From NCBI RefSeq assembly GCF_014648175.1, contig NZ_BMQP01000036.1:17762-81761 (forward strand): a DNA stretch of 64,000 nucleotides. The letters are read 5' to 3'. The position numbers and the translations under genes were made by a program. This DNA comes from Planobispora rosea (GTDB lineage: Bacteria; Actinomycetota; Actinomycetes; Streptosporangiales; Streptosporangiaceae). Numbering within the stretch: position 1 is the first letter of the stretch; every line of letters starts with the position of its first letter. Under the pieces are notes generated by a model that was not told the origin of the DNA, searched no databases, and was given only the letters and a program-made list of their open reading frames with translations. Positions 24,937 to 32,210 of this stretch are shown here, piece by piece.

Positions 24937-26295
24937 ATGCAACGCGAGCCCAATCGGCTGCTCAGCAGGCTCATGGCCGAGGCCGGTCTCACCCGTAAGG
25001 AACTGGCCCGCAAGCTCAACGATCTCGGTGCCGCCTGGGGCCTGCCCGGGCTGGGATACGACCACAGCTCGATCGGACGCTGGCTCAGCGGCAGGCGACC
25101 GAAAGACCCCGCGCCCGACCTGCTCGCCGGGGTCTTCGCCCGGCGTCTGGGCCGGGTCGTGGACTCGGAGGACTTAGGACTGCCCACAGGGTCACCCCCC
25201 CTCGACCTCGGGCACGGGATCACTCACACCTGGCATGAGGGGGTTGCAACCGTGACAGCACTCTGGCGAGCGGATGTGGAGAGGCGCAAGTTCCTGCTCG
25301 ACTCCACCTTCGTGATCGGAGCCGGTTCCATCGGGGCGCTGAAATGGCCGATCCTGCCGATGGAGGCCCGCCCGGTCGCCGGCGGGTCCCGGATGGTGGG
25401 CAAGGCCGACATCGCGGCGATCCGGGAGGTGACCCGGTCCTTCGGTGAGTTGGACAACAGGTTCGGCGGCGGCCGGATCCGCTCGGCGGTCGTGAAATAT
25501 CTGGACACGGCGGTCGCTCCGCTGCTCAACGACGGCTCGTACGCCGAGGCCACCGGTAAGGAACTCGCCTCGGCCGCCGCGGAGCTGACCAGGCTGGCCG
25601 GCTGGATGGCCTACGACCTGGAGCACCACGGCGTGGCCCAGCGCTACCTGATCCAGGCGCTCCGCCTGGCCAGGGGGGCGGGGGACCACGGGTTCAGCGG
25701 GGAGATCCTCGCCGGGATGAGCCACCAGGCCACCTACATCGGTCAGCCCGCGCACGCCCTCGACCTGGCCCGCGCCGCCCAGCTCTCGGCCCGGCGCGCG
25801 GGGATCTTCTCCCTGCTCGCCGAGGCGTTCGTGCTGGAGGCGCACGCCCACGCGCTGCTGGGCGACCGTACGGCCTGCGCCGAGGCGCTGCACCGGGCGG
25901 AGGTGGCCTTCGACCGCAGGAAGACCGGCGACGAACCCGACTGGATCACCTACTTCGACGAGGCCTACCTCTCGGCCAAGTTCGCCCACTGCTTCCGCGA
26001 CCTGGGAGACGGCCCGCAGGCCGTACGGCACGCACGACGGTCGCTGGAGATGGACGGGCGGTTCGTGCGCGGGCGCATGTTCAACCTGTCGCTGCTGGCC
26101 GCGGGACTGGTGCGGAGCGGGGAGGTAGAGGAGGCCTGCGCGGTGGCGGGCGAGGCGCTGGATCTGGCCGGCGGGCTCCAATCGGCCCGGACCCGGTCCT
26201 ACATGACCGACCTGCGCGACCGCCTGAAGCCGTACGCCGCCGAACCCGCGGTGGCCGAACTGGACCGGCGCATCGGGGAGCTCGTGCCCGCCTGA
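24937..26295 (+). CDS. XRE/TPR-type transcriptional regulator (NsdA-like)
   Basis: The 452-residue protein begins with a helix-turn-helix region (NRLLSRLMAEAGLTRKELARKLNDLG...HSSIGRWLSGRRPKDP). A long alpha-helical TPR-like region follows, including AGMSHQATYIGQPAHALDLARAAQLSARRAG and DDGPQAVRHARRSLEMDGR-like repeats. This layout resembles Streptomyces NsdA and related regulators of development and antibiotic production. ATG 24937 has GAGGAGAG upstream; a longer frame to 24871 has no matching N-terminus. It ends just before the IS element at 26385, which did not disrupt it, and carries its own terminator. Confidence 0.75.
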   Translation: MQREPNRLLSRLMAEAGLTRKELARKLNDLGAAWGLPGLGYDHSSIGRWLSGRRPKDPAPDLLAGVFARRLGRVVDSEDLGLPTGSPPLDLGHGITHTWHEGVATVTALWRADVERRKFLLDSTFVIGAGSIGALKWPILPMEARPVAGGSRMVGKADIAAIREVTRSFGELDNRFGGGRIRSAVVKYLDTAVAPLLNDGSYAEATGKELASAAAELTRLAGWMAYDLEHHGVAQRYLIQALRLARGAGDHGFSGEILAGMSHQATYIGQPAHALDLARAAQLSARRAGIFSLLAEAFVLEAHAHALLGDRTACAEALHRAEVAFDRRKTGDEPDWITYFDEAYLSAKFAHCFRDLGDGPQAVRHARRSLEMDGRFVRGRMFNLSLLAAGLVRSGEVEEACAVAGEALDLAGGLQSARTRSYMTDLRDRLKPYAAEPAVAELDRRIGELVPA

Positions 26296-26313
26296 CGGGG
26301 CCGGAGAACGCGC

Positions 26314-26342
26314 GGAGGGCCCGGCACGGGACCGGACCCTCC
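26314..26342 (+). terminator. terminator of the XRE/TPR regulator
   Basis: GGAGGGCCCGG and CCGGACCCTCC (one mismatch) form an 11-bp stem with a 7-base loop, 19 bases after the stop codon. Confidence 0.7.
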
Positions 26343-26475
26343 TTGTGTGGGCGGCGGACCGCTACCAGGCTCGTCCGCAGTGCTCCGGCCTTCAGGCCGG
26401 GGGTGAAGCGGACTCTCCCGCCCAGCGGGGCAGGGAAAGCTGGATCGCCCCCGGGCGATCCAGCCTCTACCCGGC

Positions 26476-26891
26476 TCAGACCGGGCGGTTCTGCTGCTCG
26501 ATGTACTGGCGCAGGACGCTGATCGCAGCGCCGCCCACGCTCCCGGCGAAGTAGGAACCCGACCACAACTTGTTCGCCCGATAGTAGTGGCCGGCCAGCT
26601 CGGGGAACTCCTGTCGCAGCCGCGGGAGGACACCCCTTTCAGCGAGTTGACCAGCCGGGACAGGGCGACCTTCGGCGGGAAGGTCACCAGCAGGTGGACG
26701 TGGTTGCTCTCACCGTTGAACTCCGCCACCTCGCACTCGAAATCAGCGCACACCTCTCGCATGATCTGCTCCATGCGCTCCAGGTGGACGCCGGTGAAGA
26801 CCGGATGCCGGAACTTGGTGACGAAAACCAAATGAGCGTGCAGGACGAAAACACAGTGTCTACCAGTCCTGATGTCTCCGTATTCGGCCAT
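26476..26891 (-). pseudogene. tnpA: IS200-type TnpA (Y1 HUH transposase), frameshifted
   Basis: Residues 1-81 read normally in one frame, through HLVFVTKFRHPVFTG, the HUH motif NHVHLLV (His64, His66) and LVNSLKGVSSR. Then the frame is lost. Restoring one base near 26623 (CGCGG to CGCCGG) gives RLRQEFPELAGHYY, SGSYFAGSVGGAAISVLRQYIEQQNRPV and a stop at 26476. That tail contains the catalytic Tyr in LRQYIEQQ. The gene is therefore a recent single-base-deletion pseudogene. ATG 26891 has TACGAT-N6 upstream. The frame continues shifted to 26199, but that extension is spurious. Confidence 0.88.
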
Positions 26892-26897
26892 AAACCA

Positions 26898-26907
26898 ATC
26901 GTAGGAT
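26898..26907. promoter_or_regulatory. overlapping back-to-back leaderless -10 boxes of the IS
   Basis: The decamer ATCGTAGGAT holds TAGGAT (plus, 26902-26907, six bases before GTG 26914) and TACGAT (minus, 26903-26898, six bases before ATG 26891). The hexamers share the central TA, as at 4191-4200. Confidence 0.6.
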
Positions 26908-26913
26908 CATGGC

Positions 26914-28065
26914 GTGCAGCTCCGGTACAACTTCCGCCTCTACCCGACCCCCGGCCAGTGCGCCGCGCTGGCCCGCGCGTTCGGGTGCGCGCGTACGGTG
27001 TTCAACGACGGGCTGCGCGCACGACAGCAAGCCCACGCGGCCGGCCTGCCGCACCTGTCGGACGGCGAGCTGTCCCAGCGGGTCATCACCGAGGCGAAGA
27101 AGACGCCTGAGCGCGCCTGGCTGGGCGAGGTGTCGGCGGTGGTACTCCAGCAGGCGCTGGCCGACCTGAACACCGCCTACCGCAACTTCTTCGCTTCGCT
27201 GTCCGGCAAGCGCAAGGGCCCGAGCATCGCCCCGCCCCGATTCCGGTCCCGCAAGGACAACCGGCAGGCGATCCGCTTCACCCGCAACGCCCGCTTCTCG
27301 ATCACGGCGGGCGGGAAGCTGCGCCTGCCGAAGATCGGCGACGTGACGGTGACGTGGTCCCGCCGCCTCCCGTCCGAGCCCTCCAGCGTGACGGTGGTCA
27401 AGGATGCGGCCGGGCGGTACTTCGCCTCGTTCGTCGTCGACGTCGCCGCCGAACCGCTGCCGCAGACGGCCGCCGAGGTCGGGATCGACCTGGGGCTGAC
27501 GCATTTCGCGGTCCTGTCGGACGGCCGGAAGATCGACAACCCCCGGTTTCTCCGCCGCACCGAACGGCGGTTGCGCAAGGCGCAGCAAGCCCTGTCCCGC
27601 ACGGCGAAGGGGTCAAACAACAGCAAGAAGGCCACCGTCACCCTCGCCTGTGCCCATGCCAGGGTGGCCGACGCCCGCCGGGACTTCGCGCACAAGCTCT
27701 CCACCCGGATCATCCGCGAGAACCAAGCGGTGGTCGTGGAGGACCTGTGCGTGAAGGGCCTGGCCCGCACCCGGCTGGCCACGTCCGTGCACGACGCCGG
27801 ATGGTCGGCATTCGTGAACATGCTGGAGTACAAGGCCGCCCGGTACGGCCGCACCCTGGTGAAGATCGACCGCTGGTTCCCCAGCAGCAAGCTGTGCTCG
27901 GCCTGCGGCGCGCTCGCCGGGTCCATGCCGCTGAACGTCCGGTCATGGGCCTGCCCCTGCGGAGCATCGCACGACCGAGACGTCAACGCCGCCCAGAACA
28001 TCCTCGCCGCCGGACGGGCGGAGAGGCTAAACGCCTGCGGAGGGACCGTAAGACCCGCCGCCTAG
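26914..28065 (+). CDS. tnpB: TnpB RNA-guided nuclease of the IS200/IS605 element
   Basis: The 383-residue protein has the full TnpB architecture. An N-terminal helical/beta region (MQLRYNFRLYPTPGQ) precedes a RuvC-like nuclease with Asp192 in GIDLGL, Glu276 in VVEDLC, and Asp354/356 in SHDRDVNAAQNI. A zinc ribbon CSAC...CPC (Cys328, 331, 347, 349) is inserted before the third acidic motif. No catalytic residue is missing, so it should be active. TnpB cuts DNA guided by an omega RNA transcribed from the right end of the element. GTG 26914 is leaderless-like. The partner TnpA is broken, so mobility now depends on another copy. Confidence 0.93.
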   Translation: MQLRYNFRLYPTPGQCAALARAFGCARTVFNDGLRARQQAHAAGLPHLSDGELSQRVITEAKKTPERAWLGEVSAVVLQQALADLNTAYRNFFASLSGKRKGPSIAPPRFRSRKDNRQAIRFTRNARFSITAGGKLRLPKIGDVTVTWSRRLPSEPSSVTVVKDAAGRYFASFVVDVAAEPLPQTAAEVGIDLGLTHFAVLSDGRKIDNPRFLRRTERRLRKAQQALSRTAKGSNNSKKATVTLACAHARVADARRDFAHKLSTRIIRENQAVVVEDLCVKGLARTRLATSVHDAGWSAFVNMLEYKAARYGRTLVKIDRWFPSSKLCSACGALAGSMPLNVRSWACPCGASHDRDVNAAQNILAAGRAERLNACGGTVRPAA

Positions 28066-28159
28066 CGGAGGGCAGGACCCGGCGAAACAGGAAGCCACAG
28101 AGGTGCCGCACGCGCGGCACGGGCTGAATCCCCGGCCTTCAGGCCGGGGAGCGCGTCAA
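28066..28159 (+). ncRNA. putative omega RNA (TnpB guide scaffold) at the IS right end
   Basis: In the IS605 family the omega RNA overlaps the tnpB 3' end and continues to the right end. Here the segment after the tnpB stop contains two hairpins: GTGCCG-CACGCG-CGGCAC at 28103-28120 and CCCCGGCC-TTCA-GGCCGGGG at 28130-28149. The guide would follow from 28160. The 5' end is not determined and probably lies inside tnpB. Confidence 0.5.
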
Positions 28160-29796
28160 TTGAGCAGCTCGCCCTGGTCGCTGACGATCCTCGCGTTGCG
28201 GGCCTGGTTGGCGTCGGCGTAGACCTCGGCGGTGTCACCGTTGAAGTACGGCGAGCTGACGAAGTCGATGCGGTCGTTGCCGTCCTGGTCGTGGAAGAGG
28301 CTGGTGACGCCGTTGACGTAGCCCAGACGCTTGCTGTTGCTGTACTTCAGCAGCCAGGGCCCGCCGTCGGAACCGCCGGTCATCGAGCACTTCAGCGCCA
28401 GGTGGTCCTCGACCTTGAAGGCGTTGGAGGCGTAGGTGCCGGTGTTGGTCTTGCCGTGGCAGTACTTCATGGTGAGGCCGGTGTACGGCTTGTCCCCGTC
28501 CGGGTGGGCGTCGCCGGGGTAGCCGAAGGCGAAGACCGGCTGGCCGGGCTTCTGGTTCCAGGCGAAGCCCTGCCCGCCGACCACGTCACCGAGGCGGCCG
28601 ACGTTCTTGGCCAGGCCGATGATGTACTGCTCCACCCAGTAGGTGGTGGTGGTCACCGTGGTGGACTTGACCCACTTCTTGATGAAGTACTGGGTCTTGT
28701 ACCACTCGATCTCGTTCTGGTTCTTGTCCTTGACTGCGGTGAGCTCGCCCAGGAAGTTGCCGGAGGCCTTCTCCTTGAGGAGCTTGTCGTACTCCTCCTT
28801 GGAGATGGGGGTCTTGCCCTTGTTCCCGCTCTTGGAGATGAACTTCTCGCCGTTGCGGAGGGCGTCGGTGGCGTCGGAGGCCTTGCCGTAGTCGTAGGAG
28901 GTGACCTCGACGGCCAGCAGCTTGACGCCGTTCTTGCCCTCAGGCTTGACGTAGTCCGCGATCTCCTGGTCGGTGTACTTCTTGCCGTCCGCCGGAGCCG
29001 GAGGGTTGACGGTCTCGACGTTCGTCGCGACCTTGTCCTCCTTCTTGTACGGTCCCAGGTCGCCGTACTTGGCGTACCCGGCCGCGTACTCGTCGGCCGT
29101 GATCGTCTTCGGCTCGATCCACTTGCCGCCGTTCCACGCGGCGAACTCGCTGCCGGTGACCCTCTTCTCCCCGTTGAAGACGAATCCGTCGTAGACCGCG
29201 ACGAAAGCGTAGTCGTGGTCGAAGTCCTCGTGCACGGCGAAGTTGTAGTGGGTGAAGGCGGCCTGGCCGACGTAGACCCCCCAGGGGGCCTTGCCCTCGT
29301 GGTAGCCCGGGATGAAGACCCAGTTGCGCAGGGCGTCCTCGTTGCCCTCGACGTCGTAGACGCAGTGGCCGGCGGTGGCGACCAGGTTGCGGTACTTCGA
29401 CTGGATCGAGGTACCGGAGCACCAGCGGGGGACGCCCTTGTGGTCGAGGAAGAAGACCTTGCCGGCGGTCTTGGGGAGGTTGACGTTTCGCACCTTGGCG
29501 GAGGTGCCCTTCTCGCCACCGATGGGGGCGACCTGGCCGGGCTTGCCGTCGGTGGTGTCTCCCTGGCCGCGGACGAGCTTGGCGACGTCCTTGCTGTCCC
29601 AGGTGTACTGGCGGGCCTGCTTCAGGGCCGCGCCGTTGGCGTCGAGCCAGAACTTGGCGACCGCGTAGGCGCCGGGCCGGTCGGCGCTGAGGGGGGTGCG
29701 CTCCGGCTCCGCGGCGGCCTGGGCGGGGGTGGCCAGGGCGGCGGCGAGACCGGCGATCGAGAGGGGGATGAGGAGATGCTTCGTGCGGGGGTTCAC
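28156..29796 (-). CDS. secreted chymotrypsin-fold serine protease homologue A, nucleophile replaced by Asp
   Basis: The 546-residue precursor has a signal peptide (residues 1-27, ...AALATPAQA), a pro-region with DGKPGQVAPIGGE, and a trypsin-like domain. His144 in TAGHCVYD and Asp195 in DFDHDYAFV are present. The nucleophile position reads GGSDGGPW, so Asp477 stands where paralogues B, D, E and F have Ser. Cysteines 126/145 and 446/470 match the paralogues' likely disulfides. A roughly 160-residue insert (about 226-395) separates the Asp and nucleophile segments. It is probably a pseudoprotease. GTG 29796 has GGAG upstream. Its stop codon coincides with the IS right end. Confidence 0.88.
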   Translation of the reverse strand: MNPRTKHLLIPLSIAGLAAALATPAQAAAEPERTPLSADRPGAYAVAKFWLDANGAALKQARQYTWDSKDVAKLVRGQGDTTDGKPGQVAPIGGEKGTSAKVRNVNLPKTAGKVFFLDHKGVPRWCSGTSIQSKYRNLVATAGHCVYDVEGNEDALRNWVFIPGYHEGKAPWGVYVGQAAFTHYNFAVHEDFDHDYAFVAVYDGFVFNGEKRVTGSEFAAWNGGKWIEPKTITADEYAAGYAKYGDLGPYKKEDKVATNVETVNPPAPADGKKYTDQEIADYVKPEGKNGVKLLAVEVTSYDYGKASDATDALRNGEKFISKSGNKGKTPISKEEYDKLLKEKASGNFLGELTAVKDKNQNEIEWYKTQYFIKKWVKSTTVTTTTYWVEQYIIGLAKNVGRLGDVVGGQGFAWNQKPGQPVFAFGYPGDAHPDGDKPYTGLTMKYCHGKTNTGTYASNAFKVEDHLALKCSMTGGSDGGPWLLKYSNSKRLGYVNGVTSLFHDQDGNDRIDFVSSPYFNGDTAEVYADANQARNARIVSDQGELLN

Positions 29797-29980
29797 GGTG
29801 GCTCCAGGGCGGGCGAGGCCTCACAGATCATGAGGTCGCGGAGTGAGGGGTTCCGGAAAACCGTAGCAATCTGACATAACCGCTGGTAGAGGCGTTACCT
29901 GGGAATTCGGTCACGGATCTCTCCGGGTTCCGGACGGCGGCGAGAGGGTTCCGGGGCGAGGAGGTTCCGGACAACGGCGA

Positions 29981-30008
29981 AGGGGCCCGGTCCGAAGACC
30001 GGGCCCCT
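29981..30008 (-). terminator. terminator downstream of protease B
   Basis: AGGGGCCCGGTC and GACCGGGCCCCT form a perfect 12-bp stem. Read on the minus strand the loop is the stable tetraloop TTCG. Confidence 0.85.
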
Positions 30009-30077
30009 CCGTTTACTGCTGGGGTGAACTAGAGGTGTGGACCCCCTAGCTCGGGATCGTCAGATCCTCGGGACGGT

Positions 30078-31694
30078 TTACTTGTAAACCTGGCCCAGGG
30101 AGTCAACGATCTTGCCGGACCAGACGTTCGCGGCCTTCTTGTAGATGTCCGCGGTCTCACCGTCGAAGTACGGCGAGGTGCTCAGGTCGAAGCGGCCGTT
30201 GTTGTCGGTGTCGGCGACGAGGCTGGTGACACCGTTGACGTAGCCCATGCGCTTGGCGCTGCTGTACTTGAGCACCCAAGGACCACCGCTCGAGCCCTGG
30301 GTCATGGAGCACTTCAGACCGATGTGCTCCTCAACCTTGAACTTCGCGGCCTGGAAGCCCTTGGCCGAGGTCTTGCCGTAGCACCACTTGGGGGTGATGC
30401 CGGTGAAGGCCTTGTCGCCGTCCGGGTGCGCGCCGGCCGGGTAGCCGAACGCGTACACGGGCTGGCCGGTCTTCTGGTTCCAGGCGAAGCCCTGGCCACC
30501 GACGTTGTCACCCAGACGACCAGCGTCCGAGGACAGCTCGATGACGTACTGCTTCTTGAACCACTTGGTGGTGGTGCTGGTGGAGGACTTGACCCACTTC
30601 TTGATGAAGTACTGGGTCGAGTACCACTCGATCTCGTTGCCGTTGGCGTCCTTCTTGGCCTCGAGGTCGCCCAGGTAGTTGCCGGCAGCCTTCTCCTTCA
30701 GGAGCTTGTCGTACTGCTCCTTGGAGATCGGGTCCTTGTCGCTGTAGGCCTTCTCGCCGTTCTCGTAGCCCGAGGTGTGGTTAGGAGCCTTGTTGTACTC
30801 GAAACCGGTGACCTCGACGGAGAGCAGCTTGACACCGTTGAAGCCGTTCTCGGACAGGTACGGCAGCACCTGCTGCCAGGTGAAGCTGTCCTTCGGCGGG
30901 TTCACGGTCTCGACGTTCTTGGCAACCGTGGTCTCCGAGTAGTACGGACCCTGGGGGCCGTACTTGGAGTAGCCAGCGGCGCCCTCCTCGTCGGAGACTT
31001 CCTTGATGTCGACGTACTTCGGCCCGACGAACTTCTTGAACTCGTCCTCGGTGACGACCTTCGGACCGGCGTACTTCACACCGTTGTAAACGGTGACGAA
31101 GGCGTAGTCCTTGTCGTAGTCCTCGTAGACGTCGAAGTCGTAGTGCGTCCACGCCTGCTTGCCGACGTAGATGCCCCACGGCGCCTTGCCCTGGTAGTAA
31201 CCGGGCACGAAGACCCAGTTGTCCATGACGTGGCCGTTCTTGTCCGTGTCGTAGACGCAGTGACCGGCCGTGGCGACCAGGTTGCGGTACTTCGACTGGA
31301 TCGAGGTGGCCGAGCACCAGCCGTACTCGCCGTCGGCGGTGACGAAGAAGACCTTACCGATGCTCTTCGGCAGGTTGACGTTCTTCACCTTGGGAGCAGC
31401 GGTCTTCGGCTCGCCACCGATGGGGGCGACCTGGCCGGGCTTGCCGTCCGTGGTGGGGGCACCGGTGGAGGTCAGCTTCGGCCCCTGCAGGTCCGGGTAG
31501 AACTCCTTGGCGGCCTTGAGGGCAGCGTTGTTGTTCTCGGTCCAGAACTGCACGACCGACTTGGCGTCGGCGGTGTTCTTGGCCATGGGGTCGGTCGCGT
31601 AGTCCGGGGCGGCGGTGGCGGTGCCGGCCAGACCAGCGGCCAGGAGACCGGTGGCGAGAACGGCGCCGCCGGCCGGGATGAGAATGCGCTTCAA
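30078..31694 (-). CDS. secreted chymotrypsin-fold serine protease B
   Basis: The 538-residue precursor has a signal peptide (MKRILIPAGGAVLATGLLAAGLAGTATA), a pro-region with FW..N..ALK.A and DGKPGQVAPIGGE, and a complete triad: His145 (TAGHCVYD), Asp196 (DYDKDYAFV) and Ser469 (GSSGGPW). Cysteine pairs 127/146 and 438/462 fit the fold. Residues about 226-385 form an insert with ISKEQYDKLLKEKAAGNYLGDLEAKKDANGNEIEWYSTQYFIKKWVKS, shared with A and E. The family resembles V8-like/trypsin-like secreted peptidases; specificity is unknown. It starts at TTG 31694 with AAGGAG six bases upstream. It is closest to paralogue C in the flanking parts. The transcript ends at a TTCG-capped hairpin. Confidence 0.9.
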   Translation of the reverse strand: MKRILIPAGGAVLATGLLAAGLAGTATAAPDYATDPMAKNTADAKSVVQFWTENNNAALKAAKEFYPDLQGPKLTSTGAPTTDGKPGQVAPIGGEPKTAAPKVKNVNLPKSIGKVFFVTADGEYGWCSATSIQSKYRNLVATAGHCVYDTDKNGHVMDNWVFVPGYYQGKAPWGIYVGKQAWTHYDFDVYEDYDKDYAFVTVYNGVKYAGPKVVTEDEFKKFVGPKYVDIKEVSDEEGAAGYSKYGPQGPYYSETTVAKNVETVNPPKDSFTWQQVLPYLSENGFNGVKLLSVEVTGFEYNKAPNHTSGYENGEKAYSDKDPISKEQYDKLLKEKAAGNYLGDLEAKKDANGNEIEWYSTQYFIKKWVKSSTSTTTKWFKKQYVIELSSDAGRLGDNVGGQGFAWNQKTGQPVYAFGYPAGAHPDGDKAFTGITPKWCYGKTSAKGFQAAKFKVEEHIGLKCSMTQGSSGGPWVLKYSSAKRMGYVNGVTSLVADTDNNGRFDLSTSPYFDGETADIYKKAANVWSGKIVDSLGQVYK

Positions 31695-32140
31695 GGGAAA
31701 CTCCTTGGTCTGTCGTGGAACGCATCTTGCGTCCCATGCGTCAGTAAAGGGATAGCCAGGAACATACAGTGCTGATCTTCGGAAGCGGAAGTCGATCCGT
31801 GGGCTTAGATGGGCACCTGTGGTGCTGTGACGCTTCCGTTACCTTTTTTGGGGTTTGAGGTCCCGCCTGTCACATCTGTCGCTCCGCCGTGTTTCCGCAG
31901 ATCACCATGAGAGCGGTGGAAGCGGAGCTGATCCGGCGTGACCGGGCAAATGCGGACAGTGGCGGACGCAATGTGATGCACATCACATCGGATTGATGGC
32001 ACCGATTTGCGCCGGGCTACGTCTATAGGGGGCGATCTTTTCGGGAGCGGGGCCGGAAGAGCCGGGAAAGGCGGGCTCGGAGGGCTGGGAAACGAGCCCG
32101 GAAGGCGGTGAGGACGGCCCTGGGCGCCCCGGAAACGGGT
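31695..32140. other. intergenic region between proteases B and C
   Basis: About 450 bases with no gene. It should contain the promoter of B. The notable element is a perfect CRP-type palindrome at 31971-31988. A short minus-strand frame at 31805-32002 shows no family features. Confidence 0.5.
31971..31988. promoter_or_regulatory. CRP-type palindrome TGTGA-N6-TCACA
   Basis: ATGTGATG-CA-CATCACAT is an 8-bp perfect inverted repeat and fits the cAMP receptor protein consensus exactly. It lies about 280 bases upstream of protease B on the same strand as that gene's promoter. Confidence 0.5.
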
Positions 32141-32168
32141 GCGGGACCCGGCGCCGGCCGGGTCCCGC
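32141..32168 (-). terminator. terminator downstream of protease C
   Basis: GCGGGACCCGGC and GCCGGGTCCCGC form a perfect 12-bp stem with a 4-base loop, 43 bases past the stop of C. Confidence 0.85.
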
Positions 32169-32210
32169 AGGTGAATCAGAGAGACGGACCCCTGTGCGGG
32201 GCCGCCGTCC

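Larger units (their letters stand above)
26385..28159. mobile_element. IS200/IS605-family insertion sequence
   Basis: The element holds a divergent tnpA (minus, broken) and tnpB (plus, intact) between two copies of the same hairpin, CCGGCC-TTCA-GGCCGG, at 26385-26400 (left) and 28130-28149 (right). Such subterminal hairpins are what TnpA recognises at both ends of IS605-type elements. The right end is placed at TCAA (28156-28159), just past the hairpin, by analogy with related elements. The exact left cleavage point is not certain. It separates the XRE/TPR regulator from protease paralogue A. Confidence 0.8.

Noticed and set aside
26199..26475. Extension of the tnpA frame downstream of the frameshift
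   Set aside because: After the lost base the translation is no longer transposase-like and overlaps the XRE regulator antisense.
31805..32002. Small 65-residue minus-strand frame near protease B
   Set aside because: No start signal or family pattern; it overlaps the CRP-type palindrome.
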